Shown: piece after piece, positions 49,178 to 62,700 of the stretch | Position numbering within the stretch: position 1 is the first letter of the stretch | How the letters are laid out: every line of letters starts with the position of its first letter | Source: Tetrahymena elliotti 4EA | Lineage: Eukaryota; Ciliophora; Oligohymenophorea; Hymenostomatida; Tetrahymenidae | Direction: 5' to 3' | Assembly (NCBI GenBank): GCA_000231825.2 | Contig: JH720318.1 | Location: forward strand, 986,916 to 1,050,915 | Length of the DNA: 64,000 nucleotides | Made by a program: the position numbers and the translations under genes | The notes under the pieces: generated by a model | Database searches by the model: none | The model's input: the letters and a program-made list of their open reading frames with translations, nothing else | What the model was told of the DNA's origin: nothing

Positions 49178-51500
49178 TCATAAGTCAGATTGATATTCAT
49201 CATTTCTTTTTATGATGACATCCTATAGCTTTTCAATATGCTTGTTCAATTTGTCATAAAGATAATCATTTTCAATAATTTCTTGATCTATTTAAGCAAT
49301 CCACTCAGCCATTTTTACTTGCTGTTAATTTTTAATCCTAATTTTTAAAAATAAATGCGTTAGTTTAAAAAAATAACATAATAAAAATTTACTTAATTTA
49401 AAAAGATTTGTCGTTTTTTAAGCTTAACTTTCTTGAATCTTTGGAAGAAGATCCTTCTCCTTCAAATTACTTTTGTCTTAAACTCATTAAATCTAAAGGT
49501 TTAAATTTCACGTTATTTTACTAAAATTCTTAACTATCTTTAGATATAATGAAAGTTTATGATTTAGCCTATTTGTGAACTATTGGGTAGTTACTTTATT
49601 TTAATAAACTCTCTTTTTTTAAAAAATATGATGCTTTTATGTTCTTTTAGAGTGAATACTAGCTTTCTGTGAGTAATTCACTTTTAGGTTTAGATAATCT
49701 TCTATTTAAATTTTATTGCAGCTATTCAAGATATAATTTTTTATTTTTATCAGATGTTAGTGATTAAAAAGGCTACATCAATACTTTATCACAACTTTTT
49801 TAGTGTTGCTTCTTAACTTCATTCATATGGATATTATTAATTAAATTAAGTTCTTCTTTTCTATTTAAAATGCTTGCTTTTTAGCCATATAAAATACTTT
49901 CTCTTTCTTTTCCTGGGGTTCGAGGTGTGTGACTTCCTGAAGTATTCCCCTTTTACTTATTTTCAGAATATATCTTTTTTAAGATAGAAGATATGGTATA
50001 CATTTCTTGAGAACTTATACTCCCATTTGAAAAGTAGAGCTAATTAGAATTATTAATTTATTTTAAAAGATTTTCTCTTGATTAATATTTTTAGGCTAGT
50101 TTTACCAATACTAGCTTATCTCTTATCATTCTGCAATTACCTAAAAATTTTAAAATATTAGTATCTGCCCATAAATCAGAGACATACATTGTTCCCTTAG
50201 GCTAATTAGCCTAAAATTCTCTCATGAAAGGCTTCAAATAATCATTTTGCTCCTTCTCAATCATTTTGAAACCAAATTTAGTAAAAGTTTTTAGCCTTGG
50301 CTCAAATTCATTGTAAATCCTAGTTTCATTCTATCTTCTTTTTTAAAATCTTTCTGGCTCAGCAGGTTTTTTCTTTTTAGCTTAGTTATTATAAAATAAA
50401 AAAAGTCTACTTAAGTTTTCATTTTATTCACTTTAATTTTTTTATTGTGACTCACTCTTGTTATTAAAATTTAAATTTTCTTATTGATTTGGTTATTATT
50501 CGTTATCATTCTACTTTTGAGATTAATTAATCAAGCTTAATTTTGAATTAACTTTATCACTTCTACTACTAAAGTCTTTAAATATGGAAGCATTTGAAGA
50601 AAAACTTTAATCAGTATTTAATATATTCTTTGGTGTAGATAGTTCTTTTTATTGCTCAATAAGATTGGCTTTTTTAAGCAGCATAGAATTTTATCTTTCT
50701 ATTCCTGGATTCTTCTATCTAACTAACCCATTTTGACTTATTTAAAGACTGAGGTATGGATTTTAGGTTTCAATATTTTTTTTATCAAAGTAAATTTTAT
50801 CTTCATTAAGCATTCTTTGCAATTTATACAATCCACTTTTATTACGGTTTTCATTTTTATTATTTTTAGATTTTTCTGTCTTAACCGTACCCATACTAGT
50901 AAGCATGACTGGACTTTTATTTTCTTTTTGTTCTACCAAGCTCTTGTTACTGAGATTTAAAGACAAGTTATTCTTTAGTAAAATAGAAGAAGATTTTTTC
51001 AGTATATTTAAGTCAGGATAAAAATTTCCATCATTATTTTCTCCTTGTTTACTTTTATTGCTTCTAGTGCTAAAATAATTCTAAGATAAATCAAGCATTA
51101 ACTTTTAGTTAGTAATTTAATTATCTTGCTGAGATGTAATACTATTATATCTTTAAAATATGCTTGATTTATCAGACTAATGATTTCTAAAAGATGATAA
51201 TAAATTTGATGGAGTTTTTTATTTTTACTGCTATAAATTGAGCTAGTCGTCTTTCATATTATAATTAAATTGATCTGGGGTTTATTCTTCTATTGTATCT
51301 ATTTATGTGTCTAGGGTATTCCCAAAAAAATCACTACAAAATATTGTCTCCCCACTTTATTTGCGAGAGTTCTACTTTTAAAAAATATCATCTTTTTATG
51401 ATGCTAAAATATTAAGTTTAGTATCTTAAATATCATCTATCTTATTGCTACTAAAACCAAATAATTATTGCTCCTTTTAGTTTTGATTATTTTTCTTCAT
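49178..51500 (-). CDS. Ser/Asn/Lys-rich protein of unknown function
   Basis: Two exons (51500-49393, 49337-49178) join in phase to 755 residues. No known domain is recognised. The N-terminal two thirds are disordered and Gln/Asn/Ser-rich, with the basic Ser-rich segment MGTVKTEKSKNNKNENRNK. A better-conserved-looking block follows: RIYNEFEPRLKTFTKFGFKM, then GTMYVSDLWADTNILKFLGN and RMIRDKLVLVKLAQKYQSRE. This could be a folded domain or a coiled-coil contact. A TPRTPGK motif is a possible CDK/MAPK site. The last exon encodes a clear coiled coil (IAQIDQEIIENDYLYDKLN, then IEKLQDVIIKRNDEY). There is no membrane segment or signal. This architecture is typical of ciliate cortical or kinase-associated proteins, but no function is assigned. 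Confidence 0.75.
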
Positions 51501-52464
51501 TTTTAAATATTAATTTATATTCTTTGAAATTTTTTAAAATGAAGAAAGTCACTATGCTTAAATAGCTTAAAACTGGTAATTTAATTTGTTTTTTACAAAA
51601 AATTAACTACTAGTTTATCTTGTTAAAAAATTTTTATTAAATTAATTGATTGTGATTCATTCAATTTAAAATAATTTTTGTTAAAATAAATAAAAATGAA
51701 GAATTAAAAAAAATTAAACCCCTTTTATATTTAAATTGAATAAATAAATAATATCTAAATATGAGTGATAAATTTTTATTGAAAGAATTATCTTAGAATC
51801 AGGAATTGGTTGGATATCAATTATGATTTATGATTGCTTGCTTTTTTTCCCTTGCTTAAGTTTGTTAATTTTATTAAATTTGAACAAACTAATTATTTAA
51901 ATCTTCTATCTCATTTAATTTACATTTTTAAAAGTTTTTTAATATCAAATGAATGTAAATAAATTTATAAAATAATGAAAAAAAATGTAAAAATATCTGA
52001 TTCAAATGACTAAATAATAACTAAATATTTATTATGGATTTTTATTTTTAGAATTATCTTGAAAATGGGGTGGATTTTAATTATGATTTCTTGCTATTTT
52101 TTCTCAAACATACTAATATTAATAAATTTGGATAAACTAATTTGTTAAATCTCCTTGTCTCATTTGATCTATAATTTTATTAAAAGTGTTTTAAGAAATA
52201 AAATGTTAAAAAATGAAAATAAATTAATAAAAATAAAGAAAAAATGTGAAAATATTTGATTGGAATAAATAAATAAAATATAAAATATGAACAATTTATA
52301 ACAGTTTTATTCTTATTAAAAATATCTTAATAATCAATTTCTTATTTATTGATTAATGATAGTTAGTATAGAGTTTTTAGGTTTTTTAGTATTATTTTTT
52401 AATTAAGATTAGTTGAAAATTGAATATCGTATGTACAATAGATTATTGTTTGAAATTTATTTCT
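51501..52464. other. intergenic region containing a diverged tandem duplication
   Basis: No gene. Two related copies of about 260 bases lie head-to-tail at about 51750-52280 (see repeat). The remainder is A/T spacer. Confidence 0.5.
51750..52285. repeat. diverged direct tandem repeat, about 265-bp unit, two copies
   Basis: Copy 1 (about 51750-52017) and copy 2 (about 52018-52285) share a collinear series of short matches: CTAAATAT, GAATTATCTT, GGATATCAATTATGAT versus GGATTTTAATTATGAT, AACAAACTAATT versus GATAAACTAATT, AAATCTTC versus AAATCTCC, TCTCATTT and a terminal AAATATYTGATT. Identity looks moderate, so the duplication is old. It lies outside any gene. Confidence 0.65.
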
Positions 52465-54432
52465 TCACTAAAGTTAGTAGACATTAATTTCACCAAGCTA
52501 ATCTATGAATACTAAACTTTAGTCTTATAAGAAGTATTCGCATTTAATAAATGCACTTTATGATTCATTTGATAAGTAGTATATTGTATTGCCTGTCTTT
52601 ATATCAAATACCTTCCATGTACAATCTCCGCTAATAGTTACTATCCATTAGTCGTTGTTGATGAACTTTGTTTGCAAGATTTCATCATTATGACCTGTTT
52701 CTATCTTAATTAGTTCATTGAATTCTTTTTTATCTTTGCTATAGGAATATATAGTAACATAATCAGATAATCCACTAGTAGCAATTAAATTTCTATCAGA
52801 ATTAATTTCTACACAGTTTAGACTATATTTCTCAGATTTGCTAAATAGACACTTATTTTATGATAAATTTATGAGTTTTAGACACTTATTTTATTGTAAT
52901 TATAAGGCTATATTGTCTTCTATTAGCTTTACAAAGTAATTTAGACTACTTTAATCTAGTTTATCTACATTAATTTCTTAATATGGCTCAATGTTATCAT
53001 AATGATAAAGAGAAAAGGATTAATCTTCATAAGTCACAATAGTGTGATCATTTTAATCTATTAATACCTTATAAATTTTTTTCTTCTTTATGGTGGTTAG
53101 TTAATATGATTTACCATCTATTAATTTATACACAACAGCTGCTGAATAAGAGCAAATAGCTATTTTCTATAAATTCTCACTTATATTTGCATCAATAATT
53201 TCTCCATACTCAAAATCAATGATATTTTAATCATTAAAACGCATATTATTTAAATCATACATTTATAGCATTGAAGGCAAATCATTAAGAGTTAGTAAAA
53301 TAATCTTTGAATTCCCATGAATGCAGTAAATTGAAACATCCCCAATATTTTCTTAAGCAATGAGTTATGGATTAAAGGATATAAGTTTCTTTTACTTTTA
53401 ATTACCAATTTAGTTATTTGTGCTGAATTTTAAAATTTAATTTTGATATTTCTTTTCTTGCTCTAGACTACTAAAACTTGAATTATTTTTACTTTCTTCT
53501 TCTTCATATTCTTCTTACTGCATTTAAATATTTTAAATATTATCTTTGCTGATGTTTTCACTACAAAATTTTACTTTATTTTCTTTCTATGCATTTGCGA
53601 TTGGATTCTAAATTAAAATTTTTTTAGTTTAGCTAGTATTGCTAATATTTGAGCTAAACAAATCTATAACTTGATTTTAATTGAATTAAGAAATATTCAA
53701 ATCATTATCTTAGCTTTCAGAATGATCAGCTTAAGTCTGGTTAACACTAATTTCTTTTTCGATCTACAAACTATTTTCATTTAATTAGTTTATTCTGTTG
53801 TAGAGAGATTGTTCTTATATTTAACTAACTTAAATAATTTGTTTTTCAATACTTTTTGTTAAGGTGAGTTATTTCTGTTCTTAGTCTTTATCAACCACTT
53901 GATCAAATTTCAAAAGCTAGTTTCCTAAATCTTTATAAACACACTTTAATTCTTCTAAAAGTCTCTTATATACATTGTTTTCATGATAAATACTCTCTTA
54001 AATGATCTTCTTTATAACATCAGTTAGTTGATTTGATTGCATTGTGTTTTTGATATCAATTTAATTATTTTAAAGAATATTTTAAAACAATTGCTAATCA
54101 TTTTGTAGCATTAAGTAAATTTATTTCTTTGTTTCTTCATTTATTTTTTCTAATATATTTATGAAGTATTAATTCAAGTTTAAAAGCTTTTAGATCTAAG
54201 TTATTTCATAAGAATAGTCTGTATTTTTCATCATTATATCTTATATTACATAGATAATATCTTTTTAAAGATTTATATCCTTTAAGCAATTCTCATGGAT
54301 GGCATGATTCATTTTTCTCTATATGCATCTGGGACAGATAAATAATTGCTTTTCTTAACAAAAATTAAATGTACAATAATCCGTACATTTTTTTTGATGT
54401 TCTGAGCAGTTAACAATATTTTATTCACTCAT
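52465..54432 (-). CDS. B-box-type zinc-finger protein with C-terminal WD-like repeats
   Basis: One uninterrupted exon of 655 residues, verified codon by codon for absence of TGA. The N-terminus carries a B-box-like set of zinc ligands: CSEHQKKCTDYCTFNFC, then FICPRCIQRKMNH and HENC. The middle (about 60-260) is coiled-coil with Gln-rich repeats, then a Ser/Asn-rich linker. From about 360 on come beta-propeller-like strands, including CVEINSDRNLIATSGLSDY and FINNDQWIVTISGDCTWKVF, the latter resembling WD40 blades. The layout zinc finger, coiled coil, propeller is like TRIM-type scaffolds, but no RING is present, so ubiquitin ligase activity is not expected from this sequence. Families of such B-box/WD proteins are expanded in ciliates. 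Partner and role are unknown. Confidence 0.8.
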
Positions 54433-55092
54433 TTAATATTTGATTCTTGTTTAATTTTGTAAATATAATATTTTGTTAATTAATTATGATAAAGAGAAGT
54501 GTTTTTAAGAGTTTTATTTTTACAATATTATGAGACTGTATATATTCCTCAATAATTATTTTTTTCTTAAAAGAATAAAAAAGTTTTATTCATTATTTCT
54601 TCACTAAAATTATTTTTTATCTTCTTCTTTAAATTAAAAGAGAGGACTCTTTAATAATTCTACCAGGAAAAAATTTGAGTAGAATAGTTATGCAATACTT
54701 AAACTTTTACTCTTTTTAAGCATTTTCTTAAAATTATGAGACTCATTTTAAATAAAATAAAAACATATTATTATGATTTTATTTCTGTAAAAGAAATACT
54801 TATTAGAATCTATAAGGTATAGAAGAAATAGCAAATATGATACTTTCTGAATTAAGTTTATTTCTACTAAACATTTTCTTTTTTAAAATGGATGAAAAAT
54901 AATATCATAAAAGCAATCAATAAAGAAGAACCAATCTTTTTTGTAAAAATTATTTTTTATTGTGTTTGTTTTCTACTTTATAATAAATTATATTTTTTTA
55001 ATTTTAAAAGGATAATTAATATTCAGAAGAAATTAGTATCATTCATTTATTTTGATGCAAAAATTATATCATCAAATAAATAAATTAAAAAT
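54433..55092. other. divergent intergenic region
   Basis: 660 bases between the B-box gene (minus) and the next + gene. The frame of that + gene stays open upstream to an ATG at 54892. The residues it would add are Phe/Ile/Lys only, as expected of A/T spacer, so I prefer the later start. Confidence 0.5.
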
Positions 55093-57394
55093 ATGATCAA
55101 CGATACTGTAAATAATCTCAAAAATGATGATTCTAAAGATTAAACACCCAGCTAATTCTCTGTTAGAAAGAGATCTAGAACCACTGCTGATTTTAAATTT
55201 TTAAATCAACCAGAACATAAGGTTTTTAAAAACTATTTTTAAAATAGATTTTCATAATTTACAAATTACTAGTTTTAATCAGCTAGATTTATTCATAAAA
55301 TGTAATTAAATTATCAAATTTTATATTCAAAAGCTTAATAGCAGATAGCCTTCAGCAAAAGACTACCTTAACATCTTACCTGAACTTGAAATCGAAGAAA
55401 AATAGACAAATAAAATAAGATTTTAGATAAATTCAAATAACTCAGATGACTTATCCAAAAAGTCTTTATAAAAAGAAAGCATAAATAAATCACCTAGGTT
55501 AACATAAATTCCTCAAATAAATATTAATCACATTTAACAAATTAATAAATCTAATCAAAATACGAGTATAGACTAATCAATAGAAGCAACACCCAAATTA
55601 CTAATAAGATAAAAATGCTCCTCCTTTAGTTAAAACAATTAATATCTGTAAAGTCCCTTGCTTAAACAAAGAAATATTTCAAAAACCCCTAGTAATAATA
55701 AAAAGTATGATAATTATAATAATATTAAGAGTGAGAATGAATTAAGTTTTTTCCCTAAAGAAATTCAAAAAAGAATAACAAAACAACAGGACCTTAGTTA
55801 AAACAAAATGGCTAAGTAAGTAATAGATAATAAAGCATAAAAAGGAAAAGAGTAGGCTGATAAAAAAGAGAAAAGAAATTTAATCCTATAAAAGAAAGCT
55901 GAGTCTCAATTTAATTTATAAAATTTGATTGATTTTCACTCTAAATGGCAGCTAATGAAAAATATTAGAAATAAATCCTTTTATAGTGCAAATAATTTTG
56001 AAAGTATTTAAGAAAACGTCAGTTAAGAATAAGATGATGTAAGAAAATCAACTGAAGACCTAAAAAATGACAATACAGAGGAAGTAAGATAACAATAACC
56101 TATGTATTAAAATAACTATCTTGATGAAATTTAAGAGAAAGATTAAATGGAAAATTTAGAAGATTAATTAGCTTAGGGCAAATCAAATAAAAATCATTTG
56201 CTCAATAAAATATGGCAGAGTTAAAAGAAAAAATCTTATCTAGAGAGAGATGCTGACTTAAATTCAAGCATTGTATTTAGAGTTGAAGGATTAAAAATGA
56301 GTGATTATTTTTTTGTGGGAAGTTAAAATTCTAACTTAAAATCATAGTAAGTAAGGCTTAACCTAAGTTAGGAACCAGAGAGCAACCGTAAACAAAGCAA
56401 ATTAATAAATGTCTTTAAAAGCGAGTTTGAAGGATCTTAAACTCACAAATCTCAAAGATTCTCTCAAGAAAATTAAATAAATGATATTGGATTTAAATCA
56501 AATATAAATTTTAATTCTTCGAACTTAAAACATAGTTAAAACTAAGAAGTAAACTAGCAAATGGCAAAAAATTAAAGTTAAAATATTTAATTTGGTCTCA
56601 CAAATGTTTTTTCTACTTCTTTGGAGTAATCAGTAATTCTATATAAGAATTAAAGTGAGTGTAAAGGATTATTATCTCCTTAAAGAGATAAAAGCAAATA
56701 AACTCAGATATTTGTAGAATCTTCTCCTATTCCATCAAAAAGTTCATTTAGTCCTTCTCATAATAATAGTAAAGGGAAAAGCTCAGAATAATCAATGAAT
56801 GAGTCTAGAGTGAGTGGGCATGACAATAATAGCAAGATGCTTGAAGATGATTTGGAATTTTAGAGAAAACGAAGAGAAAAAAGCCCTCTTAATTATCTAT
56901 TCAAAAAATATCCAGATGCAATATAAGATACCAAATATTCTTACATGAAAATGCAAATGAGACAAGTTGTAGAGAATCATGTAGCCCCAGAACTTTCAGC
57001 TGAAAAATAATTAATTGAAAAATATGGAAACTACTCTTAAAATTTAAGCTACAAGTTAAGAAATAAGTTAGTTAAAGAGAGTTAGAATAAAGCAAATCCT
57101 TTTAGCTCCAAATTAATTAGCTTAAAGAATTGTTAAAATAGTTAGTAAAAAAAGACTTTTTCATAATTAAACCAATTAATTTGTGATGTAGAAGTTGCTA
57201 AAAAACAATATAAATTTATAGATTCTCAATTAAGCAAATTTAACAAAACCATAACTGACATAGATGATATAACTGTACAAACTTCATACTTTAATGTAAG
57301 CGATTTTATCTATAAAACCTAAATTAATAATAGGAATAAACAAAACTAAATAAATAGCAGACTTAACCAAAATAAAAGACTTCTGACTGAATGA
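55093..57394 (+). CDS. Ser/Asn/Gln-rich protein of unknown function
   Basis: Two exons (55093-55221, 55334-57394) join in phase to 729 residues. I recognise no domain. The N-terminus is basic (SVRKRSRTTADFKFL). A central Lys/Gln-rich helix may be coiled (KEIQKRITKQQDLSQNKMAK). There is a Ser/Pro stretch (VESSPIPSKSSFSPSHNNSK) with possible phosphosites. A more ordered-looking block near the end reads SPLNYLFKKYPDA, then YMKMQMRQVVENHVAPELS. No signal peptide or transmembrane helix. The intron donor (GTTTTT) is weaker than usual, so the junction is uncertain, although both flanks are clearly coding. An in-frame upstream ATG at 54892 would add 67 hydrophobic residues and looks less likely. Confidence 0.7.
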
Positions 57395-57628
57395 ACAAAT
57401 ATTTGATTTTTAATAAATTTAAATAAATAATTTTAATTTGTAAATATAAAAAAGTTAATTCATTTTAAATAATTTTATATAAAATAAACTATAAAGTAAT
57501 TAATTTCTATTAAAACTATTATATTATGCTTAAAAATTTTAAGTAATTTATTTATAAATTATGGCAAAACTAAATTACAATAATTAAAACAAATATGAGA
57601 TACTTTAATAATAAAATTATAATTTGGT

Positions 57629-57901
57629 TCACATTTAAAGAGGATTTTATGCAATAGGATAAGTTTTAGAAAGATCGTTTGCTTTCTTTACTTCATTTTC
57701 AAATTATAAGTACATTTTAGCCCCAACGCCTAATGCGTGTCTATATTTTACAATACATCTATGCATACAACTTTCTTCAGCAGCATTAAGAATTGGCTTA
57801 GAAATATCTTCCAAACATTTATAAGTGCAAGTTTTTTGCATTACTTTATATGCTTAAAACATATCTACATAATCTTCTGAAAGGTGGTTGTGCTTGCTCA
57901 T
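57629..57901 (-). CDS. small Tim chaperone (Tim8/9/10/13 family)
   Basis: A single exon of 90 residues. The family's twin CX3C motif is exact: CTYKC near residue 25 and CMHRC near residue 46, separated by an amphipathic helix (LEDISKPILNAAEES). Small Tims form hexameric chaperones in the mitochondrial intermembrane space. They escort hydrophobic precursors to TIM22 or SAM, and the paired cysteines form disulfides through Mia40. Length and the lack of a presequence both fit. The spacing between the CX3C pairs is 16, as is usual. I cannot decide among Tim8, 9, 10 and 13 by eye. The ATG chosen is the first in the frame, and upstream DNA is A/T spacer. This gene is easily missed under the standard code because of internal TAA codons. 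Confidence 0.9.
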
Positions 57902-59757
57902 TAATATTAAATTTTACTTTATCTAATAATATATTTTAGTGTTGGATAGCTTAGATTAATTTTAAGAATATTCTTTAGTTTTTAATGAAATAAATAGTTT
58001 TGTTATCATATTAAATATCAATTTTAAATTCATTTTGTCATTTCTAGAATAAAAATTATAAATAAATTTCATATCAATTACTTAGTCAAAATTTTTTGTT
58101 TTTCACATTTAAAATTCTAACATAAATATAAAACTATTTATTATTAATTTTCAAAAATGTAATCTCAGCTTATGATTCTGTCATTTCTTAATTGGATAAA
58201 TTGCACTTTCAACTGTATTGTGAAATTTTACAAAAATACAAAATATTTGATAATTAAAAAAGATTTGGTAATTCTATCCATCCAAAATACTTTACAATGG
58301 TAACTCTTTTTTAAAATATTTAAAATATTTAGGATTTTATGAAAAATTGTTTCAACTAAAATATTTAAGTATTTTAAAGAGTTATTTTATTTTCTTATTT
58401 AATCAAAATTTGTTGTTTTATATTCAAAATATCTTTAGGAGAGATTAAGTTTTTAAAGAGATTAAGCTCAAGAACTTGAATAGCCAATTAAAAAATGAAA
58501 AGGACCTAAGCTCAAATTTGTAGGGTAAATTGTGAGGCAAAAAATATATTACCTTTACGTAAAGATCTTAAACACTAAATTTTGAAAATATATTAAATTT
58601 TATAGTACTTAAATAAATCATCATTTATCCAATCCACCCATTCACTTAAAGATAAGTAAATATTATTAATTAATTAATTTGTTAGTTAAGGTATAAGTAT
58701 ATAAGTTTTTTATTAACTTAATCATACTAATTATGTTTTACTTATAGACATTAAAATTGTTTGATATTTTTATTTCTTGTTAGATTTGTAATAAAGACTA
58801 TTAAAAAATAATAAAAATACAAGAGAAAAATCAAAAAAGCTAATTATTTTTTAGAAATTTAAAATTGTTTGTTAACCTATTAACTGTTAAAATATAAATT
58901 CAACTAGGATAATTTTACTATTCTTTAAAATTTAAGTAATATTCTCATAATTTAAGAAAATATTATAAGCTGTTATGTTACTTAATAGAACAGTAACATT
59001 TTAACTTAATAAGTCAAAAGTTTTACAGATTATGAATTATTTCATCGAAATTGGATTTTTCTGCATTTTTTGTAATTTGATATTTGCTATTTTATTTTTT
59101 TGTTAATTAATAAGATAATAGAGAATAGGATGATATGTTGGAAATTTGCCTAACTTTTTTAATGGATGATACTTATTTCCAAAGTTTGATTGACTTATTT
59201 AATGGATAAGTCAAAAAATAATAAGTAATTAGAGATCTGAGAAACTTTGATCATGATTATAAAAATATGAAATCAAAGTCAATATTTTAATAATAGAAAA
59301 GAATGTAGGAAAATTGAATGATTTTTAATTTAGATAAAAAATAATAAATTCAAGGTCTAAACCCAAAAAATATTTATCATTAAAGAATTTATAGCTATTC
59401 GTAGTACATCAATAGATAGATATAAAAGCATATTATGTTTTATGTATGATCTTTATTTGAAAAATAATCTGATTTGTGCTTGTTTGTTTGCTTATTTTAA
59501 TTTTTTTTTAGATCTAATGTATTGATCATTGAATGAATTAATCAATGTATTTATTATTTATTGTTTGTTCATTTTTGAGTATTTTACAAATTTGATAAAG
59601 TTAAACTCATTTTTGAGTTTTGTAAAGAAAAAAACAAAGAATTGACTAAAAAGATTACTTATATTAAATATACATCGATCCAATAACTTATTAAATTAAG
59701 CAACTAATTAATTAATCCATTGCTGTGGTGACGAGACAAATATAAACAACCGCACCT
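57902..59757. other. long intergenic region with a less AT-rich island
   Basis: 1.86 kb between Tim (minus) and DHHC (plus). Mostly A/T. One island at about 58430-58580 has more G and C and includes GAGATTAAGCTCAAGAACTTG and GGACCTAAGCTC; it has no long frame. The last 50 bases before 59758 are also notably G/C-rich (TGCTGTGGTGACGAGAC), probably the 5' UTR of the DHHC gene. Confidence 0.5.
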
Positions 59758-62700
59758 ATGCAGGCTGCTTTTCAGAACTCAATCAAGTCTTCTGAAATCA
59801 GCAGTGTTAATAGTAAAAACCGATCAGAGAGTGTTTCTAGTAACTCTCAGTAAATTTAAGTAGGAATAAATTTTTAGGGAGATTAGAATATTATGCCAAC
59901 TATTATTTTATAAAAAAAATCATTTGGAACAAGAAATGATTCACGTAATGACTTTTAAAAGTGCTCGACAGCATCTTGCTCAGTGTCGAAAAAATCAATG
60001 CAAGCACCCAAAAAAGGGGAATTTTAAAATGAAAAAGAATAAATACACTCAGATAAGCTTATAATGAAAATTAAAGATGAGTAAGTAAAACCTTAAACTT
60101 TCACAAATAAAAAAAAGAAATAAAAAGATTAGTCATAAAATGGAGACACCAAATAAGATTAGATAAAGCAATCTTTTTATGGTAAGAGATTTTTCATAGG
60201 AAATGGCAATAAAAGTGTAGGATAGTAAGGAAAGCAGCATACTGTTGCATTTTTAGGATTATTTTTGCCTATTGTTTGTTTTATATTGTATGAAATATAA
60301 TTCCCAGAGGGATTATGCAGTTATGATGGCATCTTGTGGATATTAATAGTCTCAATTACAAGTGTTTTGAGTTTATTTCTTTTTATTTATTGCTCAATCA
60401 GCAATCCAGGCTTTATTGCAATACCTTTAACTCAAAAATAAAGACGCGCTCTACCTACAGACTAATAAAAAGGCTCTAAATTATTTGACTTGCGTTACTG
60501 CTATACTTGTCATATTTATCGCCCGTTGCGAACTCATCACTGCAAACTTTGTGACTTATGTGTTATAGAACGCGACCACCATTGCCCATTTTTAAATAAT
60601 TGCATAGGGCATGAAAACAGAAAAGGTTATATTTATTTTCTTTTGGTTATAGTTACTATGGAGCTGATTATAGTCACAGAATGCTTATTTTAAATAATAT
60701 ATCCTTTTGTTGAAGATGAGGATTTCGTCGAAACTATTTAACGTTTATCAGTGATACTAGCTATACTCTAATGCATTTACTCTGCTATTATAGCTGCTAA
60801 TATTTTAAGTTTACTTATTTTCTAATTTTAATTGATTGCTAAAAATCATACTACTGATGAGTTTAGGCGTCTTATTGTTCCCGATCCTAAGCTTGTCGAT
60901 GTTGATTTAAATAAAGAATTTAACTATGGCTGCTTATCTAATTTTAATCATGTTTTATTCTGCTCTAGGCCTCCAGAAACTATTTATTAGCATTTTGATA
61001 AATTAGATAGGACATATCTAATTTAAAGATACAAATACTATAAAAACAAAGAGATTTTGCTGCAACAAGAAGAAGATGAATAAATTCAACTTAATGAAAA
61101 GTATTTAGGAAAAAGTAAAAAAACAAATCTAAATGATAATCACAACACACAACAACCTTTAAATAATAACAATTCCAAAAATAATTTAAATTTTAATTCT
61201 CTTTAATCAAAGCCTTGTATTTCCCCATAAAAGTAAGATAAAAATAATTAAGATCAACAAAACTTTTTTGCATATTCTGCAAAAGGATCTCCTCATAAAT
61301 AAAACTAAATACATTTAAATTCACTAAAATAATTGTAAGTTTAGCACAGTTAAAGCAATAAAATAACTGATAAGGAATAATCTCCTTCTTCTATCTTTAA
61401 GGAAGTTAATTTATAAGACAATAATTAATCCACTAATTAAAAGCATGCTGAGCAGCAAATACCTAAATTTGATTAAGTCTATGATGATTCTATAAATTAT
61501 GCAGGTAATGATATTTCTTAATTACCACCTCCTCCCATTATTAAAAAATAATCTAAAAACTCATAAGATTAAACACATAATGACTTAATCTAAATTAATC
61601 TTCAAGATCAATAAAATGATAAAAGTGAAGAAGATTAAAACAATCAATTCAACATTTAATCTTCAAATTACAGTATTAGGAAAAACAAGAGCCTCTTTAT
61701 CACCACAAAAAATAATAATAGTAGTAGCAATCTTAATCGTAAAGGTGATTAAAATAATTAAAATTAGGACAGCACAAATAGGAAAAATAGCTTTATTTAA
61801 CAAAGTAACCATTCAATCTAAAAAAACTAAAGCTAATTAGGTTAAGATTAAGAGTATTCATAATAGAATCATTAGAATTTTCAGGAGTATGACTCAAATA
61901 TCATTATTTATGAATTAAAATCTAATAATGAAGATACTTCAACTTAAGCAGTTTAAAAGCGCTCCACATTTTCTACCTACAACAGTAAAAGCCAAATGCT
62001 AAAGTAGTCTGACAGTAACTCTCTTAATATTTAAGTAGGAGATAGTATTATGCCAGTAGGGTAGTATTATCAAAATTATAATAAAATAGCTCAAGAAAGC
62101 ATTTACAAAAAAGAATCTATGAATAATGAAGCTAATAATAATAATAACCTTAACTAAATTTTAATATACGATGACGAAGATAGTACCCCTACTTCATAGC
62201 CTTCATTGAAAAAGTATGAATAAACAGGCAATAAATCTTTATAAAATAATTTAAGTTAAAATTCTTTAAGAAAAAATGTTGGACTAAAGAATATGAACAC
62301 AGATTAATTCAGTGTTTAATCACAAAATATTGGAGAAAATTCTCCTAAATATAATCCTCTAAATTAAAATTCAAAAAATAAAATTTTATTTGATAAAAAT
62401 AATAATTTTGCTAATAAATTAATCAAATAAAATTCTACTGATTAATTTTCAATATCTTAAGTCTACTAAGATAACAATGAATAAAAATTATATTCTATTC
62501 ATTCAGCAAATACTGCAGCTTTTGATAAAAACTCAAATCCTAAATATAAAAACAGCACTTCAAATGATGAAATCTTAAGAAATAATAAAGGTTTATTTAG
62601 TGATCTTTAATAAGAGCAAAGCACTGATCTGCCGACATCTCTCCATGACCAATAGAATATCTATTTATATTAAGAAAGGATTCCATAAAAGCTAAACTCA

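Noticed and set aside
49915..49935. GGTTCGAGG resembling a tRNA T-arm
   Set aside because: It lies within the minus-strand coding frame (TPRTPG) and has no matching acceptor, D or anticodon arms.
54892..55083. ATG-initiated hydrophobic extension of the 55093 gene
   Set aside because: It is in frame, but its composition (Phe, Ile, Lys, Asn) is what A/T spacer gives, and the residues after 55093 look like a natural N-terminus.
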